From positions 2,363,769 to 2,427,768 of the forward strand of contig NC_019954.2 in assembly GCF_000328765.2 (NCBI RefSeq): DNA of 64,000 nucleotides, read 5' to 3'. Both the position numbers and the translations under genes were made by a program. Source of the DNA: Tepidanaerobacter acetatoxydans Re1 (GTDB taxonomy: Bacteria; Bacillota; Thermosediminibacteria; Thermosediminibacterales; Tepidanaerobacteraceae). This document shows positions 44,401-53,231 of the stretch, piece by piece (within the stretch, counting starts at the first letter, position 1; each line of letters begins with the position of its first letter). The notes below the pieces were generated by a model, which saw nothing but the letters and a program-made list of their open reading frames with translations, did not search any database and had not been told where the DNA came from.

Positions 44401-47400
44401 TTAATTGCCAATAGTTATCTTTACCTCTACTTTTCTGGGTGTTAACCTGGTAATTTCCACTTTTAAATCATCGTCACCCTGAATATACTCGAATATTTCT
44501 TCTGAATATTCAGCAGGAACATAGCCAATTTTTTCCCCTTTTAGTGTTTTAACTTCAATAGCGAATTCATCATATAAGTTTTGAGGCTCATGATTTAATA
44601 ACATTTGTGTATCCTTATTTATAGTCTTGTTACTGTATAAAGCAAAATAATTGTAAAACTGTAATCCTTTTACTTCGCATATAATTTTGCCTATATCTCT
44701 TAAAAATGAAGTTCTGTTTCTTAATTTAGTTCTAACTCTTGCAATTTGCCTTATAGAAATATCGTCTATTCCTTTTATATTTTTTTCAAAATAGAAAAAG
44801 GAGGTTTCTAAAATCCACTTATCAATTGCCCATTCGGGATCTTTGGATGAGTCCTTTTCATATAGTAGTGCTAATATATTAGCCAATTCTCTGGATTCAA
44901 TACCTAATGTGCATAATTTAACGGCTTCCGAATTCTGCACACCATATTTTATTTTAGCAGGTAAATCTTTTAGGATAATATCAGCGAACATTAAATCATC
45001 TTCGGCTAAAGCATATAAAGAACTAAATGCCCAAGGTAATTTATATAAAAACATATCATTGATATAATTAGCACAAGTCTGGGTTCTGTTTGAGATATTA
45101 TTATCTTCATAAAATATAGAGTCGCGGATTTTAAGAAAACCATCTCCACTAACCCAACTCATAAAAGCATTATAATGGTCTATATCATAATCAACATTCT
45201 TATTACCAACTTTATAGTAATATGGTTTAGGACTAATTTCCTTTAAATCAAGTATTTTTTGAAATATTTCTGGAGTAATAATTGCTTGCAACCGAAAATC
45301 AAATTCATTTTCATTTTTTGAAATCTCGTTAATAATTTCTAACAAAATGCGATTAGACCTAAAACTGAGTCCTGTCTTATTAAATTTTTCTAAAGTATTT
45401 TTATTTAATTCATCAAGGAAATTATAATATTTTATACATATCTTATTGAACTTATCTAATACTTTATCATCCACTTGTTGGGCAAATAGTGAATTCATTA
45501 AAAGTTCATACAAATCATCATAACTATCTATGTAGTTAATATACTCTTCATATAGACTAAAAATAAAAACCTGTAACCTATCAATGAAATCCAATAGGGA
45601 TTTTTCTACATCCTGTATGGATAATTCTATTACTTCCTCTAATTGGTCGAGAATTGAGTATATGCTATCAAGTTCTCCAATTATGGAACTTGAAACATTA
45701 GTTTCCTGAGATTCACAAAATAAAAGCTGTCTGAAGTAACTTTTCTTACTTTCTTCATAATATTCTGGATGAAAAATTAAAAATATCTTCCCTTCTGTAT
45801 CAATATATGCTCTTCCAGCCCTGCCTACTATATTTTTGAAATCTGCAATAGATAATTTATATTTTCCTTCATACGATGTAAAAGAACCCAAAACAAAATT
45901 TTTTATTGGCAAATTAACTCCATCAGATAACGTTGTGGTACATGCTAGAATATCTATTAAATCTGCTTTATAGGCTTTTTCTATCTCTTTTCTTACTTCA
46001 ATAGGCAAATCTCCATGATGATAGGCAACTCCATATAATATGCTATTGACAAGAGGGTGTTCACTTCCCAGTCGGCTCTCTAAAAATGTTTTTAGATGCT
46101 TTATTCTTTCATCATTCTTTAAAGGCAAATATTTATCTGAATACTTAATAAAACGCTCTAGGTCTATTTTTGTAAAAAAGTAAACCAAAACCTTACCGTT
46201 ATTTAATGTTGTTATGAACTTAAAACAACGGTCGTATTTAGTATCACATTTACTATAATTTTTTATCCAACGACCATTTGTATTTCCCTTTTCAACTATA
46301 TTTGTAAATACATCTTCGATTACCTTTCCATTTTCTTGATACTTAAAAATTAAATGATAGGGAGTAAACTCTTGCCTTTTTTTCTTGTTAATTCTTACAA
46401 TTTTAGTTTGTTGGTAATCAGGATTTAAAACTCCATATACTCTTCTACTTGGGGTCCATTCCGACAATACAGGCTTAAACTCATCATTTCCAAGCCAAAC
46501 ATTGACTTCTTCGTTATTACTAACAATAGCCGACATTAGTATAATTTTATAATTATATTGCTGCTGTTTAATCATAAACCATGTTATAAGTGTTTCTAGT
46601 AACCAGCCCCTATTGTTATCAGACACTTTATGAAATTCATCAAAAATAATCAAATTTATTCTTTCAATAAATTCTTTATGTCTCCGCATCAGTAAATCCA
46701 GTTTTTCAGGTGTTACTACAAGAACATTAGCATGATTTAGTAAATCATTTTCATACTCATTCTCGTCAGTATCAAGAACTGATGTTACATTATATCCAAC
46801 TTTTCTTAACCTATAAAATAAATTACTTTCAATCTCCGACATAAGTGCTCGTGTTGGGGTTACGTATATACATACTTTATCTTCCTCTAACTGTAGTGAC
46901 TTTACTATCGCTAATTCTGCAATAAAACTTTTACCTGCACTTGTTGGCATAGAAATAAGTACCCTTTTTATGCTATCACTTAGATAATTAAATCCATTAT
47001 CATTGTGCCTCAAAGCATCTAACTGAGACCTCCATAATTCGTATACATTTTTACTATCATATTTTGTTAGCACGTTTATATATTCGTTTAAAAAACCTTC
47101 CTGGGAAAGTATTGTCCAGACACTTTTACTGTGCATTTTTTGCAATACTTCACTAAATAATGAAATATAGAATAATGTCTCTATATCATCCTGGATAACC
47201 AAAAAGTTCTTTAGTTCCTCTATATTCCTAAATACTCTTTTATTATCACCTCCGTCAACGAAGCAACAAGCATTTTGGATTAAAATTCTATTCAAAAATT
47301 CCCATATGGTGTTATTCGATAATTTAATGGGTAAACCTAATTTATTCCTATCTTTGTAAATTGTCTTAAGTTCTCTAGTTAAAGTAAAAGAAATATATCT

Positions 47401-47865
47401 ACATGACTCTTTAATATCAACTTCCAAATTAATACGTTTATCATTTTCAATTATAGACTTTAATCTTCTCCCTATGACCGCTGCACTTGCTTCTTTATCT
47501 GATAAACTGTATGAAACTGATGAATAAAATAAATACTGATACTTTTTTTCAGGGTCTTCAAATTCTATATCAGCAAGCAATTCAAATATAAGTCCAGCAA
47601 TATTTAGTCCTTCAACATAAAAGTCTTGAATATATTTTTTCATTTCTTCACTTGTTACATTAGTTAACAATGAAAGTAAATACATTGAAATGCTTTCCAT
47701 AGAAAATCGGTCAATATTATCTACTTCTTTTCTATTGAGTAAGATTTTTTGTATGTAAAAGTGGAGGTCAAGAATAATTTCCCTAACCTTTTCCACATCT
47801 TCCCTATTATCTATAATATCCTTTAAGCAAAGGTATAACTTATTAATATCTATAAGTTTTTCCAT
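44401..47865 (-). CDS. hamB: Hachiman HamB-type superfamily 2 helicase
   Basis: The 1154-residue protein has a Ski2-like helicase core: motif I MPTSAGKSFIAELA (near residue 310), DEFH (Asp409), SAIV, and motif VI NIVGRAGRAY. The C-terminal 80 residues (NLYDEFAIEVKTLKG, IGYVPAEYSEEIF) resemble a HIRAN domain, a fold linked with recognising DNA ends or forks. It overlaps the upstream nuclease gene by 16 bases. HamA nuclease plus HamB helicase is the Hachiman anti-phage system, in which the helicase senses DNA and licenses the nuclease. The HIRAN-like tail is my reading and may be a variation. Confidence 0.82.
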   Translation of the reverse strand: MEKLIDINKLYLCLKDIIDNREDVEKVREIILDLHFYIQKILLNRKEVDNIDRFSMESISMYLLSLLTNVTSEEMKKYIQDFYVEGLNIAGLIFELLADIEFEDPEKKYQYLFYSSVSYSLSDKEASAAVIGRRLKSIIENDKRINLEVDIKESCRYISFTLTRELKTIYKDRNKLGLPIKLSNNTIWEFLNRILIQNACCFVDGGDNKRVFRNIEELKNFLVIQDDIETLFYISLFSEVLQKMHSKSVWTILSQEGFLNEYINVLTKYDSKNVYELWRSQLDALRHNDNGFNYLSDSIKRVLISMPTSAGKSFIAELAIVKSLQLEEDKVCIYVTPTRALMSEIESNLFYRLRKVGYNVTSVLDTDENEYENDLLNHANVLVVTPEKLDLLMRRHKEFIERINLIIFDEFHKVSDNNRGWLLETLITWFMIKQQQYNYKIILMSAIVSNNEEVNVWLGNDEFKPVLSEWTPSRRVYGVLNPDYQQTKIVRINKKKRQEFTPYHLIFKYQENGKVIEDVFTNIVEKGNTNGRWIKNYSKCDTKYDRCFKFITTLNNGKVLVYFFTKIDLERFIKYSDKYLPLKNDERIKHLKTFLESRLGSEHPLVNSILYGVAYHHGDLPIEVRKEIEKAYKADLIDILACTTTLSDGVNLPIKNFVLGSFTSYEGKYKLSIADFKNIVGRAGRAYIDTEGKIFLIFHPEYYEESKKSYFRQLLFCESQETNVSSSIIGELDSIYSILDQLEEVIELSIQDVEKSLLDFIDRLQVFIFSLYEEYINYIDSYDDLYELLMNSLFAQQVDDKVLDKFNKICIKYYNFLDELNKNTLEKFNKTGLSFRSNRILLEIINEISKNENEFDFRLQAIITPEIFQKILDLKEISPKPYYYKVGNKNVDYDIDHYNAFMSWVSGDGFLKIRDSIFYEDNNISNRTQTCANYINDMFLYKLPWAFSSLYALAEDDLMFADIILKDLPAKIKYGVQNSEAVKLCTLGIESRELANILALLYEKDSSKDPEWAIDKWILETSFFYFEKNIKGIDDISIRQIARVRTKLRNRTSFLRDIGKIICEVKGLQFYNYFALYSNKTINKDTQMLLNHEPQNLYDEFAIEVKTLKGEKIGYVPAEYSEEIFEYIQGDDDLKVEITRLTPRKVEVKITIGN

Positions 47866-48761
47866 ATCACTTCCAGCACTCTTTCTTTGATATTTTTGAT
47901 TCCTTTGATACCTATTAATTTTACTCTCCTACACTCACTACTATCATACAAATGATTTGTACATTTAGTATTAAAGTTTTGAAATACAGTCTGTTGTGGA
48001 GAAGAGTTCCTTCCGTAATTAATTACTCCTGCAAATCTTTTCTGTGCTGTAGGATTCTTACCCATAAAGTATATTGGCATCCTGCTAATAAAATTCTTTA
48101 AATCTTCAGGTCCACTATGCTTGGTTCTTTCTTTAAAGGCATTTATTTCTTGATGTATTAGGTGTACAGGTCTTTTTATCAAAGAATCAATAATTTTGTC
48201 AGGATAACTCCCAATTGTATTATCGGTTGTTTTAACTTCTCCAATAATAAAATAATAATCATCTTCATTTTTCCTTATTTCTACATAGTCCAAACCTGAT
48301 TGTTTCGAATTTGTTTTTGGGCAACTTGGCTCAATCATTATCTTTTCATCTTCAAGACATTGTTCTCTTACAATATAGAATAATACTTCACCAAAATACC
48401 CATTAAATAAATCTCTATCTAAGGATTCAGCACAATTCTTTGTTTCATCATACCTAGACTGACTTACCATTCCATCGAAAAAAATATATTCAGCAAGATA
48501 CTTCTTTTCTTTTTCCTCCAATTCAACCTCATTATCAATTGCTTGCTGAAACTTATAACATAAATCTTCGCCATTATCCTCCAATATCAATTCACCATTA
48601 CACCGTAATCTGCAAATCAACTTTGCAAATTCAATCGCAAAACACTGTATATCGTCATCTTCTAGGTTATCCTTCCATAACAGTGTAATTGTCTTACATT
48701 TATTATGTTCATAGTATTCACTTATATTAAACCAATTACGTAAATCCAGAAATTGTTTCAT
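47850..48761 (-). CDS. hamA: Hachiman HamA-type (DUF1837) nuclease
   Basis: The 303-residue protein has the DUF1837 pattern: Glu125 in LFNGYFGEVLFYI, Asp158 in SGLDYVEIR, and Glu175-Val-Lys177 in IIGEVKTTD, forming a PD-(D/E)XK active site. It begins the two-gene unit with the overlapping helicase. In described Hachiman systems HamA degrades DNA when released by HamB. All catalytic residues appear intact. Confidence 0.8.
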   Translation of the reverse strand: MKQFLDLRNWFNISEYYEHNKCKTITLLWKDNLEDDDIQCFAIEFAKLICRLRCNGELILEDNGEDLCYKFQQAIDNEVELEEKEKKYLAEYIFFDGMVSQSRYDETKNCAESLDRDLFNGYFGEVLFYIVREQCLEDEKIMIEPSCPKTNSKQSGLDYVEIRKNEDDYYFIIGEVKTTDNTIGSYPDKIIDSLIKRPVHLIHQEINAFKERTKHSGPEDLKNFISRMPIYFMGKNPTAQKRFAGVINYGRNSSPQQTVFQNFNTKCTNHLYDSSECRRVKLIGIKGIKNIKERVLEVIWKNL

Positions 48762-49283
48762 ACCTTAACCCCACAAAATATATTTATAACCTATATAAAT
48801 TATAGGACAAACTTCATAACTTTTCCACAAAATTTGTCAACAAAATATGTGTTCTGTGGATAATACTATAAAAACCTACTACTCTTTTGTAACAATTAGA
48901 GATAATAAGCCCTTAAAAATTGTCCACAAAACTTTTAGTCTCCTTTTTAACCCTTAAATCAACCTGCCATATTGACTTGAAATCTATATTAGACCTTCTT
49001 AAAATCGTGGTAAAGGTTATGGAAAGGAGTTTAGTCATGGATACAAAGGAATATTACTTGGATATTCTATACTAAAAATATAATGACATAAGGGTTTTTA
49101 ACTTTATGGAATTGTTTATGAAAGATAATTTTTTATAATAAACATGCATTCGCATGAAAGTTGTAAAAACTTATTGAAAAATATGATCATTAAATGTAAA
49201 ATTAAAATAACGACAAGGTGTCCGGATGCCTTCGGATTCACTGTCCGGATAAGCCGGAATACGCACCTCCTCTTTATTATAAG
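48762..49283. other. Gap with clustered DnaA-box-like sites and a decayed short frame
   Basis: This 520-base gap separates hamA from the SEFIR gene. It holds one perfect DnaA box (TTATCCACA on the minus strand, 48855-48863) and two one-mismatch copies on the plus strand (TTTTCCACA 48821-48829; TTGTCCACA 48920-48928), in AT-rich DNA. A short plus-strand frame from ATG 49037 (MDTKEYYLDILY) after AAAGGAG stops early and reads on as KYNDIRVFNF; it looks like a remnant. The promoter for hamA should also be here. Confidence 0.45.
49217..49267. other. GC-rich structured element
   Basis: Within very AT-rich DNA, this 51-base stretch repeats GTCCGGAT twice and has complementary ends (GGTG/CACC and CCGG/CCGG). 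It lies 17 bases past the SEFIR gene stop. It could end that transcript or be a small structured RNA or mobile repeat. Confidence 0.4.
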
Positions 49284-50258
49284 TTAGTAGCCTAGATATT
49301 GAACAATATTTTCCCATATTTTAACAGCAATGCCATACGCATCACCTGCATTATTTTCAGCCATAAAATTCATTGTCATTTTTAATTTTAAATCTTTATT
49401 TTTAGTTACTTCACATTCAATCACATTATTAAATGAGTTATCACTATCAATGCTAAGCCACCCATATGACAGATATATATTTTGACTTATACCACCGAGC
49501 AAATTCCCCAGCCATATTTTAATCGCATACTTTTCCATACCGTTTATATAGAATCTTATAATAGCCTTTTGATTGTGTATAATATCTTTTTCATAATCAA
49601 AATTATTATTTTTTCGTTTAGTCTGCTCCGCAAAGTCAGATAAATGGGATAATATTTCAGCATAACTTTGTTTCATAAATTTATTTTTATCCAAATCCGT
49701 TATTTCTTTAAAGTTGGGAATTATACCAATATCTCCATTTTCCACCCCATCATAAATAATTTTCTTTGAATCTAATTTAGGTTTGGCTCCTACTTTTGGT
49801 ACATCAATTACATCTACCTGATAAATCCTATGCAGTAATTCATCAAACTTAATATCAAATTGCTCATCATGTGAAAAGTCAATAAAATGAAACCCTTCCA
49901 GATAAAATGGGACGGCTTTTCTATAGTCTCCCTTATGCCTCATTATTAAGATTATTTTATCTAGATTATCTTTTATATATTGTATTAACAAGTTCGTTTC
50001 ATAGCCAACTCCACCCTGGAAAGTATCTGCTTTATTAGCATAGTTCTCAGTAAGAATGAGTAAGATATTATCACTATTTTTTATCTTTTCTACCATCATT
50101 CTGTTCAAGTTAACAGTCCTACTTTGTGTTTCAAATTTATCAATTGTTGCAGCAACACCATTTTCTCTTAATTTAGCCGCTAAAACTGTTACCCAGTCTT
50201 CGTGTTTCTCATTATCCCAACTATAACTGATGAATACTGAAGGATGTTCTTTTGACAT
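49284..50258 (-). CDS. SEFIR (TIR-like) domain protein
   Basis: Residues about 5-155 form a SEFIR domain: VFISYSWDNEKHEDWV, LRENGVAATIDKFE, MMVEKIKNSDNILLILTENY. SEFIR domains are TIR relatives; bacterial SEFIR proteins have been linked to NAD+ depletion and abortive infection. The remaining 170 residues have no recognised motif and may sense the trigger. It lies 95 bases after the coiled-coil gene, so it may be the last gene of the large operon or an independent defence gene. Confidence 0.82.
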   Translation of the reverse strand: MSKEHPSVFISYSWDNEKHEDWVTVLAAKLRENGVAATIDKFETQSRTVNLNRMMVEKIKNSDNILLILTENYANKADTFQGGVGYETNLLIQYIKDNLDKIILIMRHKGDYRKAVPFYLEGFHFIDFSHDEQFDIKFDELLHRIYQVDVIDVPKVGAKPKLDSKKIIYDGVENGDIGIIPNFKEITDLDKNKFMKQSYAEILSHLSDFAEQTKRKNNNFDYEKDIIHNQKAIIRFYINGMEKYAIKIWLGNLLGGISQNIYLSYGWLSIDSDNSFNNVIECEVTKNKDLKLKMTMNFMAENNAGDAYGIAVKIWENIVQYLGY

Positions 50259-50353
50259 TTTTATCGCCTTGTATAATATATTTAGGTTAATAAAGGCAAC
50301 CTATAATCCTTTTTTAACTGATAAATTATACTTAAAATTGTATAATTAAATTA

Positions 50354-51022
50354 TTAAATGCTCTCTAACCATTTTAATATATACTCAGGGCTTTCCCTTA
50401 AAACATACATTCTCTTATAATTCTCTTTATTTTCTAGTATATTTTCTTTTATGAGAACTTTAATAACGCTGTATACAAGCGTCTTTGGAGACTTTTTATA
50501 ATTTGTTTCTTGAATAATTTTATCATTCAATAGTGAAGATATCGTAGATGTCTTTATATAATCCTTATTATATCTAACAAATTGATCTATGATAGTTCGA
50601 ACAATTTCTTCAAATATGTGTATTGGAATTATATTGGGATAACTACTGCTTCCATCAGGCCTTGCCGTTTCAATTCTTATGTTTTCATTTTCCTTCTTCC
50701 ACGTTGTTCTATCTGCTACATCTTTTATGTCTTTTTCATTCTCCTCTTCAATTTCTTCGTTATCTTCTTCCTGGTCATTATCAATTATGTAATCTCCAAA
50801 TATCTCTTTGTAAGAGCCCTTTAAATTTGCTAGTTCATTCATATGGTTTTTAACTTTTTCAAACATTTGTAATGCATTTTGTATTTCTTCAACTTGACCA
50901 TTTTTACTGCAATCAGGTATATGCTCTTGCAGGATTTTATTTTTTAGATTTTCTAAACTATCCTCCAATAAGTCGTATGAAGCGCTTATGTCCTCAATTT
51001 CCTTTTTAAAAACCGTATTCAT
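50354..51022 (-). CDS. Coiled-coil plus winged-helix protein
   Basis: The 222-residue protein has a predicted coiled coil (about 1-65), a highly acidic linker (EEDNEEIEEENEKD), and a C-terminal domain (about 130-222) that looks like a winged helix (TSTISSLLNDKIIQ, SVIKVLIKENILE). It follows the kinase gene by 102 bases. No family is recognised. A DNA-binding adaptor, or a substrate of the kinase, would fit. Confidence 0.6.
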   Translation of the reverse strand: MNTVFKKEIEDISASYDLLEDSLENLKNKILQEHIPDCSKNGQVEEIQNALQMFEKVKNHMNELANLKGSYKEIFGDYIIDNDQEEDNEEIEEENEKDIKDVADRTTWKKENENIRIETARPDGSSSYPNIIPIHIFEEIVRTIIDQFVRYNKDYIKTSTISSLLNDKIIQETNYKKSPKTLVYSVIKVLIKENILENKENYKRMYVLRESPEYILKWLESI

Positions 51023-51124
51023 GCTTATACCCCCGATATTTTTTTGTAAATATAACTGACCTGCTCACATCTTTAAAGTTCTTTAATATTAAAATGTAAT
51101 TTTACCTACTATTACTAACTCACC

Positions 51125-52588
51125 CTAATACCTCAGATAACCTAAATACTTGCCATATTCCTCTAGCCTGTCCCTAATCAACTCATCATTTGGGTCAAGC
51201 CTCATTGCATAATTAAAATAAGCCCTTGCCTTTTTAAAATCTTTCTTCTGGTCATATGCATGCCCCAGTTTTTTTACTATATAAAGCATTCCAGGAGTCT
51301 TTTTGTTAATTTCCTCTAATATATCTATGGCATTTTCCTGTTCGCTATTTAAACCATAAGCACACGCTAGCCTATATCTGTAATTTAAGTCATCGGGATT
51401 TCTTGATACAAGTTTTTCGTAAACTTTGACTGCTTCCTCGTATCTTTTTAGTTCAAAGAATAATTTCCCTTTTAAATATAGAAGATTATCTTCCAATGCC
51501 TCTCTTCTTATTTCTTCTACTTTTTCAATATCTATGCTTTTTAACATATCAATGCTATCAAAATATCTTCGCTGCTGAAAATACGTGTAGGCAGTGTGAT
51601 ATAATACATCAGCAGATTTATTTCCATTCTCATATTCCGTTTTTAGCAGTAATTCTGCTTTATCAAATTTTTTATTCTTGTAGCACTGGATTACCTTTTC
51701 TATCCAATCAGTGCCCTTATTCCTTACTTCAAAGTTTTCATCGTAAGAAATAATATCGTAGTTCCCATTTTTAAACACTTCTTCAAAATCCCTTTTGATA
51801 TCTTTTACATTTTGATACCTTTCTTCTGGATTTCTTTTGAGTAACTTCATAATAATTTTTTCAACAGATTCAGGTATATTGTCATTTATTTCTCTTGGTC
51901 TAGGATAAGGCATATTATTTATTAATTGATTAGCAGTTTCATGTGGCGTCCTGCCAGTTAAAAACTTATATAAAAGCACTCCCAATCCATAAATATCAGA
52001 ATTCAGATATCTGCGGTTTGAACCAGCAACTTCAGGAGCCATATATGCCCAAGTTCCCCCACCATCAATTGTTTTTATAAATAAGTCTTCTATCAGTTTA
52101 CTTGTGCCAAAATCAGTTATTTTAACTGTTGTCCCATTCGTTAAAATATTCTGAGGTTTAATATCTCCGTGGCAGATATTTTTTGAATGAATATATTCTA
52201 TTCCATCAAGTATCTGAAAAAACATACTATATATTTCTTCAAAAGTTCGAGGACTCATAAATCCCGTTTCACATAATTCATCTGATAGTTTATGCCCATT
52301 AAAATATTCCATTTCAATGAGAAAAACTCCATCTACCCGTCCCATCCAGTATATAGTAATTACATTTGGATGATGATTTCCAATGAATTCTTTTCCTTCG
52401 GATAAAGTATTATCTCCCCGTTCTTGGTCCTTAGGTATTTTAAGTGCCACAATTTCTTTGCTTTCAAGATTTACAGCCCTCCATACATAACCAAAAGAAC
52501 CTTCATCAATAAATTCCTTTAGTAAATACTTGTCTCCTATATTCATATCTACCTGTGGGCGAAAATTAACGGCTTTCTTTTTTCTCAT
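51125..52588 (-). CDS. Ser/Thr protein kinase with C-terminal TPR repeats
   Basis: The N-terminal 275 residues are a eukaryotic-like kinase: glycine loop EGSFGYVW, Lys50 in VALKIPK, HGDIKPQN with catalytic Asp142, DFG (Asp159) and MAPEVAG. Residues about 300-487 contain TPR-like helical pairs (YHTAYTYFQQRRYFDSIDML, ARAYFNYAMRLDPNDE). There is no membrane segment, unlike PASTA kinases. I start at ATG 52588, one base past the previous stop. A kinase in an operon with HerA, a NurA-like protein and HsdS points to signal control of a DNA-acting defence complex. Confidence 0.9.
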   Translation of the reverse strand: MRKKKAVNFRPQVDMNIGDKYLLKEFIDEGSFGYVWRAVNLESKEIVALKIPKDQERGDNTLSEGKEFIGNHHPNVITIYWMGRVDGVFLIEMEYFNGHKLSDELCETGFMSPRTFEEIYSMFFQILDGIEYIHSKNICHGDIKPQNILTNGTTVKITDFGTSKLIEDLFIKTIDGGGTWAYMAPEVAGSNRRYLNSDIYGLGVLLYKFLTGRTPHETANQLINNMPYPRPREINDNIPESVEKIIMKLLKRNPEERYQNVKDIKRDFEEVFKNGNYDIISYDENFEVRNKGTDWIEKVIQCYKNKKFDKAELLLKTEYENGNKSADVLYHTAYTYFQQRRYFDSIDMLKSIDIEKVEEIRREALEDNLLYLKGKLFFELKRYEEAVKVYEKLVSRNPDDLNYRYRLACAYGLNSEQENAIDILEEINKKTPGMLYIVKKLGHAYDQKKDFKKARAYFNYAMRLDPNDELIRDRLEEYGKYLGYLRY

Positions 52589-52589
52589 T

Positions 52590-53231
52590 TTATCCAACCT
52601 CTACCCATTGATTTAACATAAGATTATCAGCATTACCTGAAGCAACACACCGATATATTAAATACTTAGTTTTTAATGCATTAATTCCTCTTATATAGGA
52701 ACCATCACTTTTTTTAAATCCATTATCTAATATGGATATATATTCTTCAATCTCTCCCGGATTTTCCCCGGCATAACTCCAATATACAAATAATATGATA
52801 GGGATATTCCCGCCTAGTTGATGATAAGCAATAAGCAAGTTTTCTATTTTTTCTTTGACTTTTAAATCTTTTCTTCTATTCTTTTCATATCTTTCAAATT
52901 CGCAAATCAATATAGGGTTATTATCTTCTTTTGAATACCAAATAGAATCTGGCCTTACCTCATTAACTTTAACTTCGTAATTGGCTTGGTTTTCTGCAAC
53001 CATTTGTCCATAATAACCTGTTTGTGAATATGGATATACAGGACATTCTGAAAGGGATGTAATTCCTTCTACATGTCTCCCTATAGCAGTTATGTAATTA
53101 AGACCTACAGTATGAACAGTTTCTGAATAATCCCTTATCCCAAATTGTGTCATCATGGGGAACATTTCATTTCTAATATTTCCTTCTTTAAATTCTTTTT
53201 TTATAAAATCAATAATCTTTTGCCTATTCAT
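52590..53231 (-). CDS. Hypothetical defence-operon protein, possibly nuclease-like
   Basis: About 213 residues from ATG 53231 (MNRQKIIDF), which overlaps the HerA stop by eight bases and has a GGGG ribosome site. The stretch VRPDSIWYS followed by ILICEFERYEKNRR looks like an Asp...Glu-x-Glu core of a restriction-like fold but lacks the usual lysine. Its start and end overlap or abut its neighbours. Function is unknown. Confidence 0.6.
   Translation of the reverse strand: MNRQKIIDFIKKEFKEGNIRNEMFPMMTQFGIRDYSETVHTVGLNYITAIGRHVEGITSLSECPVYPYSQTGYYGQMVAENQANYEVKVNEVRPDSIWYSKEDNNPILICEFERYEKNRRKDLKVKEKIENLLIAYHQLGGNIPIILFVYWSYAGENPGEIEEYISILDNGFKKSDGSYIRGINALKTKYLIYRCVASGNADNLMLNQWVEVG

Noticed and set aside
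49037-49140. Small plus-strand gene starting MDTKEYY
   Set aside because: It has a good ribosome site but stops after 12 codons; I treat it as a remnant.
49284-50258. Thoeris system
   Set aside because: The domain is SEFIR and no ThsA-type SIR2/Macro partner lies nearby.
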